Shown piece by piece: positions 9,348-17,767 of a stretch of DNA of 64,000 nt (position 1 is its first letter; every line of letters begins with the position of its first letter). The position numbers were made by a program, and so were the translations under genes. Origin of the DNA: Lysobacter sp. BMK333-48F3 (GTDB taxonomy: Bacteria > Pseudomonadota > Gammaproteobacteria > Xanthomonadales > Xanthomonadaceae); contig NZ_JAIHOO010000001.1 in assembly GCF_019733395.1 (NCBI RefSeq), positions 2,914,501 to 2,978,500 on the forward strand, written 5' to 3'. The notes under the pieces were generated by a model that ran no database searches, was not told where the DNA came from, and saw only the letters and a program-made list of their open reading frames with translations.

Positions 9348-10910
9348 ATGAAAGTACTGGCCTGCGATGGCATTCATGAAGACGGTCTGGCCCTGTTCCG
9401 CGAAGCGGGCTGGGACGTCGTCGTATCCGACCCGATCAAGGATCCCGCCGCGCTGGCCCAGGCGCTGCACGGGGTCGACGCCGTGCTGGTGCGTTCGGCG
9501 ACCAAGGTGCCGGCCGAGGCGCTGGCCGATGCGGCGCAACTGCGGGTGATCGGCCGCGCCGGCGCCGGCGTGGACACCATCGACGTCGATGCCGCCACCG
9601 AGCGCGGCATCGCGGTGATGAACGCGCCCGACGGCAACACCCTGGCCGCGGCCGAGCACGCGATCTCGCTGCTGTTCGCCCTGGCCCGCCACATTCCGCG
9701 CGCCGACGCCGGCATGAAGGCCGGCGAATGGCCCAAGGCCGGCCTCACCGGCTTCGAACTGGAAGGCAAGAAGCTCGGCGTGATCGGCCTGGGCCGCATC
9801 GGCGGCACGGTCGCGCGCAAGGCCCAGGGCATCGGCATGGAAGTCGCCGCGCACGATCCCTTCCTGCCCGCGTCCGCGGCCGGCAAGGGCAGCGTGCCGC
9901 TGAAGACCCTGGACGAGCTGCTGGCCTGGGCCGACGTGGTCACCCTGCACATCCCGCGCACCAAGGAAACCACCAACCTGCTCTCGGAAGCGCGCATGCG
10001 CGCGATGAAGAAGGGCGCCTACCTGATCAACGCCGCGCGCGGCGGCCTGGTCGACGAAGCCGCGTTGCTGGCGCTGATCGAGGAAGGCCACATCGCCGGC
10101 GCCGCGCTCGACACCTTCGTCACCGAACCGCTGCCGGCCGATTCGCCGCTGCGCGCCAATCCCAAGCTGATCCTGACCCCGCACCTGGGCGCCTCGACCA
10201 GCGAAGCGCAACAGGCGGTCAGCACCATCCTGGCGCGACAGATCATCGATTTCGCCGCCACCGGCGCGGTCGCCGGCTGCGTCAACCTGCCGCCGCTGAC
10301 CGCCGAGGCGGCGCGCGAAGTCGGCCCATGGATGCCGCTGATGTCCTCGCTCGGCCGCCTCGCCGCGCGCCTGATCCCGGCGCCGACCCGGCTGGAGATC
10401 ACCTACGCCGGCCGCACCGACGCGCTCGACACGCGCCCGCTGACCCGGCTGCTGGTCGCCGCGCTGCTCGGCACCGCCTCGGGCCGGGTGACCCCGGTCA
10501 ACGCGCTGCAGGAAGCCGCCGCGCGCGGCCTGACCGTGGCCGAAACCCTGGGCGGCGACGGCGACGGTTTCGACCGCCTGCTCAAGCTGCGCGTGGTCGG
10601 CGAACAGCGCACCCGCGAGATCGAAGCGACCTTGCACCGCGGCCCACGCGTAGTCCGCCTGGACGGCGTCGAAATCGAATTCGATCCGCAGGCGCACGTG
10701 CTGCTGCTGCGCAACGAGGACCGCCCGGGCATGATCGGCGCGGTCGGCTCCAAGCTCGGCGCGGCCGGCGTCAACATCGTCAACTTCGCCCTCGGCGCGG
10801 CCGGCGACGGCCAGGCGCGCGCGGCGATCACTGTCGATCGCCCGGTCGACGACGAACAGCTCGCCGCGTTGCGCGCGACCCCCGGCATCCTCTCTCTGGC
10901 GCAGGTCTGA
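9348..10910 (+). CDS. serA: D-3-phosphoglycerate dehydrogenase, long form
   Basis: First enzyme of phosphorylated serine biosynthesis: 3-phosphoglycerate + NAD+ to 3-phosphohydroxypyruvate. It has 520 residues, the long class. The order is substrate-binding segment, NAD-binding Rossmann core with GLGRIGG (147-153), catalytic Arg region NAARGGLVDE (about 225-235), LTPHLGAS catalytic His, then an intervening domain and a C-terminal ACT domain (LLLRNEDRPGMIGAVGSKL) that usually mediates serine feedback. The start at 9348 has TGGAG upstream. The open frame extends further 5' but not in a protein-like way. The next gene starts 2 bases after the stop codon. Confidence 0.96.
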   Translation: MKVLACDGIHEDGLALFREAGWDVVVSDPIKDPAALAQALHGVDAVLVRSATKVPAEALADAAQLRVIGRAGAGVDTIDVDAATERGIAVMNAPDGNTLAAAEHAISLLFALARHIPRADAGMKAGEWPKAGLTGFELEGKKLGVIGLGRIGGTVARKAQGIGMEVAAHDPFLPASAAGKGSVPLKTLDELLAWADVVTLHIPRTKETTNLLSEARMRAMKKGAYLINAARGGLVDEAALLALIEEGHIAGAALDTFVTEPLPADSPLRANPKLILTPHLGASTSEAQQAVSTILARQIIDFAATGAVAGCVNLPPLTAEAAREVGPWMPLMSSLGRLAARLIPAPTRLEITYAGRTDALDTRPLTRLLVAALLGTASGRVTPVNALQEAAARGLTVAETLGGDGDGFDRLLKLRVVGEQRTREIEATLHRGPRVVRLDGVEIEFDPQAHVLLLRNEDRPGMIGAVGSKLGAAGVNIVNFALGAAGDGQARAAITVDRPVDDEQLAALRATPGILSLAQV

Positions 10911-10912
10911 TC

Positions 10913-11557
10913 ATGCGGATATTGCTTGCCCGCCACGGCGAAACGCCGTGGAACGCCGAAGGCCGCTACCAGGGCCAGGAAGACATCGCCTTGTCGCCGG
11001 TCGGCGAAACCCAGGCCAAGGCGCTGGGCGCGCGCCTGCGCGAGGTGTCGATCACCCGCGCGGTGGCCTCGCCGCTGAGCCGCGCGCGCTACACCGCCGA
11101 ACTCGCCCTGGGCGAGGAGCGCGCCTCGATGCTCAAGCTCGATCCGGGCCTGATGGAGATCGCCCACGGCACGTGGGAAGGCCTGCTCGCCAGCGAGATC
11201 CGCGAGCGCGACGGCGACCGCCTGCGCGCCTGGCGCGAGACCCCGCACGAGGTGCTGATGCCCGGCGGCGAGTCGATCGGCCACGTGCTCGACCGCGCCT
11301 GGCCCGCGTTCGCGCGCGCCTGCGAGGGCCTGGGCGACGACGACACCTTGCTGCTGGTCGCTCACGACGCGGTCAACCGGGTGCTGCTGTGCAAGGTGCT
11401 CGGCATTCCGCTGGCCAAGCTGTGGACCTTCCGCCAGGCCCCGACCACGCTCAACCTGCTCGAAGGCGACAGCGTCGACCGGCTCGACGTGGTGCGGCTG
11501 AACGACTGCAGCCACCACACCGCGCTGTTCGGCGAGGCGGTGCACCGGGCCCTGTAA
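10913..11557 (+). CDS. Histidine phosphatase family protein (phosphoglycerate-mutase-like)
   Basis: A 214-residue branch-1 histidine phosphatase. The phospho-accepting motif is RHGE (7-10), followed by SPLSRARYTAE (second Arg), E in MEIAHGTWEG, and the second catalytic His in VAHDAVN. The start codon lies 2 bases after the serA stop, so the two genes are almost certainly co-transcribed and translationally coupled. Cobalamin-phosphate phosphatases, cofactor-dependent mutases and the metal-independent phosphoserine phosphatases of Hydrogenobacter all share this fold. Linkage to serA makes a phosphoserine phosphatase role plausible, but this is inference only. Confidence 0.88.
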   Translation: MRILLARHGETPWNAEGRYQGQEDIALSPVGETQAKALGARLREVSITRAVASPLSRARYTAELALGEERASMLKLDPGLMEIAHGTWEGLLASEIRERDGDRLRAWRETPHEVLMPGGESIGHVLDRAWPAFARACEGLGDDDTLLLVAHDAVNRVLLCKVLGIPLAKLWTFRQAPTTLNLLEGDSVDRLDVVRLNDCSHHTALFGEAVHRAL

Positions 11558-11568
11558 CCCGTCGCGGC

Positions 11569-11594
11569 CGCGGGTCCGGGAGGCCGGACCCGCG
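11569..11594. terminator. GC-rich hairpin after the serA operon
   Basis: Perfect 11-bp stem CGCGGGTCCGG / CCGGACCCGCG with a 4-base loop, 12 bases after the histidine-phosphatase stop. No U-tract follows, so it may stabilise the mRNA end or help Rho-dependent termination. Confidence 0.45.
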
Positions 11595-11687
11595 CTGCGC
11601 GCTTCCCGGGGCCACGGCGGCGCGGCGGCCGGCCGTCGCCGGGTGCGGTCGCGCCAACGCGGCCGCCGCATCTGCGAAAATGCGCCG

Positions 11688-12968
11688 ATGAACCGCACCC
11701 TCGCCGACTGGCTCTCCCACATCGAACGCATCCACCCCAAGTCCATCGACATGGGCCTGGAGCGCATCCGCGAGGTCGCCCAGCGCCTGGGCCTGGGCCG
11801 GCCCGGGCGCCGGGTGATCACCGTTGGCGGCACCAACGGCAAGGGCTCGACCGTGGCCTTCATCGAGGCGATGGCCCGTGCCGCCGGCTGGAAGGTCGGC
11901 GCTTACACCTCGCCGCACCTGCTGGCCTACAACGAACGCATCCGCATCGACGGGCGCGACGCCGCCGATGCCGACATCGTCGCCGCGTTCGAGGCCATCG
12001 AGGCCGCGCGCGGCGAGACCGCGCTGACCTATTTCGAATACGGCACCCTGGCCGCGCTGTGGCTGTTCGAGCGCGCCGGGCTGGACCTGGCGATCCTGGA
12101 AGTCGGCCTGGGCGGGCGCCTGGACGCGACCAACCTGGTCGACGCCGACGTCGCCGTGATCACCACCGTCGACCTCGACCACCAGGACTACCTCGGCGAC
12201 GACCGCGAGAGCATCGGTTTCGAGAAGGCCGGCATCGCCCGCGCCTGGAAGCCGCTGGTGCTGGGCGACGACGACCCGCCGTCGAGCGTGCTGCGCCATG
12301 CCTATGTCATCGGCGCTTCGGCGGTGCGGGCCGGCTGCGACTTCTTCTTCGCCGCCAGCCCGGCCCAGCCCGATCAGCCGCCGCAGTGGCGCTGGCGCGA
12401 GGTCGGCTTCGGCGTCGACCTGCCGCTGCCGGCGCTGGCCGCGCCGGTGCAGATGCGCAATGCGGCGGTCGCGATCGCCGCGCTGCGCGCGCTGGGCAAG
12501 GCGCCGAACCGGCAGCAACTGGCCGCCGGCGTGGCCGCGGCGCAGGTGCCGGGGCGCCTGCAGCGCTTCCAGCGCGGCGCGGTCGAGATCGTGGTCGACG
12601 TCGGCCACAACCCGCAGGCGGCGCGCGAACTGGCCGCCTGGCTGGCGGCCCAGCCGGCCGCCGGCCGCACCCTGGCGGTGTTCGCCGCGCTGGCCGACAA
12701 GGACGCGCCTGGGGTGGTCGCGGCCCTGGCCGAGCGCATCGACGCCTGGCACCTGGCCGGGCTGGACGATGCCGGCGCGCGCGGCCAGAGCGCACAGGCC
12801 CTGGCCGAGCGCCTGCACGGCAGCGCCGCCGCGGCCGGCACGCCGCACCCGGACGTGGCGACGGCGCTGGCCGCAGCGCGCGCCCAGGCCGGCGACGGCG
12901 ACCGCATCCTGGTGCTGGGCTCGTTCCACACCGCCGCCGCGGCACTGGCCTGGCTCGCCGCGCACTGA
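11688..12968 (+). CDS. folC: Bifunctional dihydrofolate synthase / folylpolyglutamate synthase
   Basis: ATP-dependent Mur-ligase-family enzyme that adds glutamate to dihydropteroate and then to tetrahydrofolates. It has 426 residues. P-loop GTNGKGST at 48-55, SPHL and YNERIRIDG folate-binding segment, GLGGRLDATN, DHQDYLGD, and the C-terminal Mur-ligase domain with DVGHNPQA. The start at 11688 keeps the family N-terminus (TLADWLSHIERIHPKSIDMG). It begins the gammaproteobacterial block folC-dedD-cvpA-purF, all on the plus strand. Confidence 0.95.
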   Translation: MNRTLADWLSHIERIHPKSIDMGLERIREVAQRLGLGRPGRRVITVGGTNGKGSTVAFIEAMARAAGWKVGAYTSPHLLAYNERIRIDGRDAADADIVAAFEAIEAARGETALTYFEYGTLAALWLFERAGLDLAILEVGLGGRLDATNLVDADVAVITTVDLDHQDYLGDDRESIGFEKAGIARAWKPLVLGDDDPPSSVLRHAYVIGASAVRAGCDFFFAASPAQPDQPPQWRWREVGFGVDLPLPALAAPVQMRNAAVAIAALRALGKAPNRQQLAAGVAAAQVPGRLQRFQRGAVEIVVDVGHNPQAARELAAWLAAQPAAGRTLAVFAALADKDAPGVVAALAERIDAWHLAGLDDAGARGQSAQALAERLHGSAAAAGTPHPDVATALAAARAQAGDGDRILVLGSFHTAAAALAWLAAH

Positions 12969-13073
12969 GCCGCCCAGCGAACCCGAGCCGGCGCGCGGCC
13001 GTGCCGAGTCGGGCGTTTCTGAATGCATTGCGCTTGGGCGCGATCCGACCCCGGCCGTCGCCGCCGACGGGGG

Positions 13074-13079
13074 TATAAT
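13074..13079 (+). promoter_or_regulatory. Likely -10 element for the SPOR-cvpA-purF block
   Basis: A perfect TATAAT, rare in this GC-rich sequence, 37 bases upstream of the SPOR-protein start. No convincing -35 is seen at the usual distance, so the call rests on the -10 match and position. Confidence 0.5.
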
Positions 13080-13115
13080 TCGCGCCGGTAACCGGTCCGC
13101 GAGCATCCCATAGCG

Positions 13116-14219
13116 ATGGAACCTGCCCTGAAACAGCGATTGATCGGTGCGATGGTATTGGTCGCACTGGCGGTGATCTTCCTGCCCATGCTGATCAAGG
13201 GGCCCGCGCCGGAAAGCGGCGCGTCCGACGTTCCGCTGACCCTGCCCGATGCGCCCAAGGGCGAGACCGAAACCCGCGAACTGCCGCTGGTGACGCCGGG
13301 CGACGCGCCGCAGGGCGGGGTGGTCGGCCTGGACGGCGCCGCGCCGGCCGGCGACGGCCAAACCCTGCCGACGGTCGATACCGCGGCGCAAAGCCAGGGC
13401 ATGCATCCGGCCGCGACCGCCGGCGGCAACTACGCGGTCAGCTTCGGCAGCTACGCCAGCGCCGGCGACGCCGACAAGGTGATCGCCGCGCTGCGCGCCG
13501 CGCGCCTGCCGGGCTACCAGGAAACCGCGCTGGGCGCCGGCGGGCGCACCGTGCACCGGGTCCGGATCGGCCCGTTCGCGACCCAGGCCGACGCCGAGGC
13601 CGCGCGCCTGGGCTCGACCAAGGTCCGCAACGACATCAACGCCAAGGTGGTGGTGCTGGACGCCGACGCCGCCGAACCGGCCGCGAGCACCGCCGCGGCC
13701 GCGGCCGCGCCGGCGGTGAGCGCGCCGCAGCCGCTGGCCGAGAGCGCGCCGGCCAAGCCGGCGCCGCTGCCGGCCGAGACCGCCAAGCCCGCCGCCAAGC
13801 CCGTCGAGCCGGCCAAGCCGGTGGCGAGCAAGCCTGCTGAAACCAAGCCCGCTGAAACCAAGCCCGCCGCCAAGCCGGCCGAGACCAAGCCCGTCGCCGC
13901 GACCAAGCCCGCCGAGGCCAAGCCGGCGCCGGCCAAGCCGGTCGAGGCCGCCAAGCCCGCGCCCAAGCCGGCCGCGGCCGGCACCGGCTTCGCGGTCCAG
14001 CTCGGCGCCTTCGGCAATCTTGAGGAAGCCAACAAGCTGCGCGACCGTGCGCGCGCGGCCGGGTTCAGCGCCTTCGTCGAACAGGTCCGTACCGACAAGG
14101 GCACGCTCAACCGCGTGCGCCTGGGTCCGGTGGTCAATCGCGCCGATGCCGACAAGCTCAAGGCCCAGGTCGCCGGCAAGCTCGGCGTCGGCGACGCGCT
14201 GGTCAAGCCGCACCCGTAA
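13116..14219 (+). CDS. DedD-like inner-membrane protein with two SPOR domains
   Basis: A 367-residue bitopic membrane protein with a short cytoplasmic N-terminus, one transmembrane helix (about 9-27), and a long periplasmic part. Two SPOR domains, which bind denuded septal peptidoglycan, are at about 105-180 (YAVSFGSYASAGDADKVIAAL) and 290-367 (FAVQLGAFGNLEEANKLRD). Between them is an Ala/Pro/Lys-rich linker with repeated KPAETKPA units. Its place between folC and cvpA is that of E. coli dedD, which has a single SPOR domain, so the doubled domain is the oddity. A cell-division or septal role is inferred from the domain. Confidence 0.85.
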   Translation: MEPALKQRLIGAMVLVALAVIFLPMLIKGPAPESGASDVPLTLPDAPKGETETRELPLVTPGDAPQGGVVGLDGAAPAGDGQTLPTVDTAAQSQGMHPAATAGGNYAVSFGSYASAGDADKVIAALRAARLPGYQETALGAGGRTVHRVRIGPFATQADAEAARLGSTKVRNDINAKVVVLDADAAEPAASTAAAAAAPAVSAPQPLAESAPAKPAPLPAETAKPAAKPVEPAKPVASKPAETKPAETKPAAKPAETKPVAATKPAEAKPAPAKPVEAAKPAPKPAAAGTGFAVQLGAFGNLEEANKLRDRARAAGFSAFVEQVRTDKGTLNRVRLGPVVNRADADKLKAQVAGKLGVGDALVKPHP

Positions 14220-14345
14220 GGGAACCGCGGCGGCAGTCTATCGACCGGCGCAGGGCGCGCCGGTGCAACGCGCATCGCGGACGCGCTTCGAGGCGGAGAT
14301 CGCCATGGTCGAGGTGGCGCCGGTGCGCAGAGGGAGCGTCACGCT

Positions 14346-15143
14346 ATGACGGCATTGGATTGGGGTTTGGCGGTGATCGTCGGTTTGTCGGCCCTGCTCG
14401 GCATGGCCCGCGGACTGATCGGCGTGGCGGCCTCGCTGGCGGCCTGGCTGCTGGCGGGCGTGGCCGCGGTCGTGTTCGGCGGCGATGTCGGCCGCAGCCT
14501 CGGCGACGGCCAGGTCGGCTGGGGCGAGTACCTCGGCGGCTATGCGCTGTGTTTCGTCGTGGTCTGGGTCGGCGTGGGGCTGATCGGCTGGGTGATCCGC
14601 CGGGTCGCGCATTCCTACGGTCTGTCGGAGATGGACCGGTTGCTGGGACTGGGGCTGGGCGCGGTGCGCGGGGTGATCTTCGCCTGCGCGCTGCTGGTGT
14701 TCCTGGGCATGACCACGCTGCCGCGCGAACCCGCCTGGCGCGAGTCGGGCCTGGCGGCGGTGCTGATGCCCGGCGCGAAGCTGATGCGCAGCGCCTTGCC
14801 GGATGCGATGGCGGGCAAGGTCGACCTGGAAGGGCGCGGCACCTCCTTGCAGGCCTCGGTGCAGCAACAGGCCAAGAGCCTGGAGCATGAACTGGGCGGC
14901 CGCCTGCCCAAGGCGCTGCCGGACGTGCTCGGCGAGCCGGCCGCGGCCGGCCAGCCGCAGGGCGGGGCGCTGCCGCAGGCCCTGCCGGACAACCTGGGCG
15001 GTTTGACGGACGCCTTGCCTGAGGCGATGCGCGACCTCATACCGGGGTCGAGCCGCGGCGCGGGACGCGCGCAAGGGGCGCGGGTCGAAGGCGACCCGGC
15101 CCAGGTCGGTGCGCAGAAGCGCGACGACAAGCAGGTGCAGTAA
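14346..15143 (+). CDS. cvpA: CvpA family inner-membrane protein
   Basis: A 265-residue protein with about four transmembrane helices in the first 125 residues and CvpA features ([20 protein letters not shown] near the start, then [15 protein letters not shown]). The last 130 residues are soluble, rich in Pro, Ala and Gln, with repeated LPxALPDxLG segments, longer than the E. coli protein (about 160 residues). AGGGAG precedes the ATG. CvpA is needed for colicin V export and for envelope homeostasis. The order SPOR-cvpA-purF is conserved. Confidence 0.9.
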   Translation: MTALDWGLAVIVGLSALLGMARGLIGVAASLAAWLLAGVAAVVFGGDVGRSLGDGQVGWGEYLGGYALCFVVVWVGVGLIGWVIRRVAHSYGLSEMDRLLGLGLGAVRGVIFACALLVFLGMTTLPREPAWRESGLAAVLMPGAKLMRSALPDAMAGKVDLEGRGTSLQASVQQQAKSLEHELGGRLPKALPDVLGEPAAAGQPQGGALPQALPDNLGGLTDALPEAMRDLIPGSSRGAGRAQGARVEGDPAQVGAQKRDDKQVQ

Positions 15144-15375
15144 CGGCCGCGCGCATCGGCGCGGCGGCCGGCGGACGCGGACCGGGATCGAATACCAGGC
15201 AACACGGCGGATGGGCGCGCGACGGCGCCGGGCGGATCGCCAACGGCGCGCCGCGAACCGCGCCGGGGACGGCCCCGGCGCACGGCAACACGCGTACGAC
15301 CACACTTTCTTCAGCGCGGCGGCGTCATCGACCGGCGCCGCGCAGCCACCAGACTCTCAGCAGGATTCAAGCGCT

Positions 15376-16845
15376 ATGTGCGGCATTCTCGGAATCGTCG
15401 GCAACACGGATGTCGCCGCCCAGCTCTACGACGGCCTGACGGTGCTGCAGCACCGCGGCCAGGACGCGGCCGGCATCGCCACCGCCGACGGCAGCCGCCT
15501 GCGCGTGCACAAGGGCAACGGCCTGGTCAGCGACGTGTTCGACGAAGCCTCGATGCGCCTGCTGCAAGGCCGGGTCGGCATCGGCCACTGCCGCTACCCG
15601 ACCGCCGGCAGCGAAGGCTCCGACGAGGCGCAGCCGTTCTACGTCAATTCGCCGTTCGGCATCGCCCTGGCCCACAACGGCAACCTGATCAACACCGACA
15701 CCCTGCGCCGCGAGGTGTTCGAACAGGACCGCCGCAACGTCAACACCGAGTCCGACTCGGAAGTGCTGCTGAACGTGTTCGCCCACGAACTCGACCGCCA
15801 GCGCGCGCTGACCGCCGAGGCGGCCTTCGCCGCGATCGAGGGCGTGCACCGCCGCTGCGTCGGCGGCTATGCGGTGGTCGCCACCGTGCTCGGCCTGGGC
15901 CTGGTCGCGTTCCGCGATCCGCACGGGATCCGCCCGCTGGTGCTGGGCAAGCGCAATCTCGGCGGCCAGGATGAATACGCGGTGGCCTCCGAATCGGTCG
16001 CGCTCGACCTGCTCGGTTTCGAGCGCGTGCGCGACGTGCGCCCGGGCGAGGGCATCGTGGTGACCCCGCGCGGCGAACTGTTCGCCCACCAGTGCGCGGC
16101 GCCGCGCAAGCACACGCCGTGCATCTTCGAATACGTGTACTTCGCCCGTCCGGACTCGATGATGGATGACGTCTCGGTGCACAAGGCGCGCATGCGCATG
16201 GGCCAGACCCTGGGCGAGAAGATCCTGCGCCTGCGTCCGGACCACGACATCGACGTGGTCATCCCGATTCCCGACACCTCGCGCGATTCGGCGCTGGAAA
16301 TCGCCAACACCCTCGGGGTGAAGTACCGCGAGGGCTTCATCAAGAACCGCTACGTCGGCCGCACCTTCATCATGCCGGGGCAGGGCGAGCGGGCGAAATC
16401 GGTGCGGCGCAAGCTCAATCCGATTCCGCTGGAATTCCGCAACCGGGTCGTGCTGCTGGTCGACGACTCGATCGTGCGCGGCACCACCTCGCGCCAGATC
16501 GTGCAGATGGCGCGCGACGCCGGCGCGCGCAAGGTCTACCTGGCCTCCGCCGCGCCGCCGGTGCGCTATCCCAACGTCTACGGCATCGACATGCCCTCGG
16601 CCGAGGAACTGGTGGCGCACGGCCGCAGCGACGAGGAAGTGCAGACCCTGCTCGGCTGCGACTGGCTGATCTACCAGGACCTCAGCGACCTGGAGCAGGC
16701 CGTGTCCGGGCCCAAGCACCGGATCGAGAACTTCGATTCGTCCTGCTTCAACGGCGATTACGTCACCGGCATCGAGCCGGGCTATTTCGAACGCATCCAG
16801 CAACTGCGCTCGGACGAGGCCAAGAACACCCGCCGCGCTTCCTGA
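15376..16845 (+). CDS. purF: Amidophosphoribosyltransferase
   Basis: First committed enzyme of de novo purine synthesis: PRPP + glutamine to 5-phosphoribosylamine. It has 489 residues and starts MCGILGIVG. After Met removal Cys becomes the N-terminal nucleophile of the glutaminase domain ([16 protein letters not shown] follow). The C-terminal PRTase domain has the PRPP loop [16 protein letters not shown] and [13 protein letters not shown]. The start at 15376 is fixed by the need for Cys at position 2. A 232-bp gap upstream after cvpA is GC-rich with short hairpins and no other gene. Confidence 0.97.
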   Translation: MCGILGIVGNTDVAAQLYDGLTVLQHRGQDAAGIATADGSRLRVHKGNGLVSDVFDEASMRLLQGRVGIGHCRYPTAGSEGSDEAQPFYVNSPFGIALAHNGNLINTDTLRREVFEQDRRNVNTESDSEVLLNVFAHELDRQRALTAEAAFAAIEGVHRRCVGGYAVVATVLGLGLVAFRDPHGIRPLVLGKRNLGGQDEYAVASESVALDLLGFERVRDVRPGEGIVVTPRGELFAHQCAAPRKHTPCIFEYVYFARPDSMMDDVSVHKARMRMGQTLGEKILRLRPDHDIDVVIPIPDTSRDSALEIANTLGVKYREGFIKNRYVGRTFIMPGQGERAKSVRRKLNPIPLEFRNRVVLLVDDSIVRGTTSRQIVQMARDAGARKVYLASAAPPVRYPNVYGIDMPSAEELVAHGRSDEEVQTLLGCDWLIYQDLSDLEQAVSGPKHRIENFDSSCFNGDYVTGIEPGYFERIQQLRSDEAKNTRRAS

Positions 16846-16867
16846 GCGCGGCCTGGACCGACCCGGC

Positions 16868-17671
16868 ATGAACCTGTTCGACGCCGCCCGCGCCTGCCTC
16901 GACGCGGACACGCCCGAGGCCAAGGTCGAGCTGAGCTTCGCTCATGCCGCGGCGTTCGAACGCGGCGAACTGGCGATCGCCGACGACGCGCCGCCGCCGC
17001 AGCCGATCCGCATGCCGGGCCGGCCGCCGCGGCCGGCGCTGGTGCACCCGCGCGAGTTGCCCAAGCGCGGCTTCGGCACCGCCGAAGGCCGCGCCGCCTT
17101 CATCCATGCCATCGCCCATATCGAGTTCAACGCCATCGACCTGGGCTGGGACGCGGTCTACCGTTTTCGCGGCCTGCCGCGGCAGTTCTACGCCGACTGG
17201 GTCGGCGTGGCCCAGGACGAGGCGCGCCACTTCGGCCTGCTGCGCGCGCGCCTGCGCGAGCTGGGCTACGACTACGGCGATTTCGACGCCCACAACGGGC
17301 TGTGGGAAATGGCCGAAAAGACAGCCCACGACGGCCTGGCGCGGATGGCGCTGGTGCCGCGGGTGCTGGAAGCGCGCGGGCTCGACGTCACCCCGGGCAT
17401 GATCGTCAAGCTGCGCTCGCTCGGCGACACGCCCACGGTCGCGATCCTGGAAACCATCCTGCGCGAGGAAGTCGCCCACGTCGCCGCCGGCTCGCGCTGG
17501 TTCCGCTGGTACTGCGAGCGCGCCGGGGTCGATCCCAATCCGCGCTTCCGCGAGCTGCTGGCCGAGTACGCCCGCGCCGTCCTGTACGGGCCGTTCAATC
17601 TGGAAGCGCGCAGCGCCGCCGGCTTCGACGAGGAAGAGCTGCGCATGCTCGAGGCCTTCGTCGAACGCTGA
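16868..17671 (+). CDS. Ferritin-like protein, DUF455 family
   Basis: A 267-residue protein of the DUF455 group, predicted to adopt a ferritin-like four-helix bundle. Possible di-metal ligands are in HIEFNAIDLGWDAVYRF, DEARHFGLLRARL and LREEVAHVAAGSRWF, giving the paired Glu/His pattern of diiron proteins. It begins 22 bases after purF on the same strand and may be co-transcribed. The biochemical role is not established. Some ferritin-like relatives are tRNA hydroxylases (MiaE), but that activity cannot be read from this sequence. Confidence 0.8.
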   Translation: MNLFDAARACLDADTPEAKVELSFAHAAAFERGELAIADDAPPPQPIRMPGRPPRPALVHPRELPKRGFGTAEGRAAFIHAIAHIEFNAIDLGWDAVYRFRGLPRQFYADWVGVAQDEARHFGLLRARLRELGYDYGDFDAHNGLWEMAEKTAHDGLARMALVPRVLEARGLDVTPGMIVKLRSLGDTPTVAILETILREEVAHVAAGSRWFRWYCERAGVDPNPRFRELLAEYARAVLYGPFNLEARSAAGFDEEELRMLEAFVER

Positions 17672-17767
17672 CCCGCGCTGCGCCGCAGCAGCCGGCGGGC
17701 AGGCATGGACAAGCGAACCGCCCGACGATGTGCCATCGTCGCGGTTCCGCACCAGGGAGGGGTAGGG

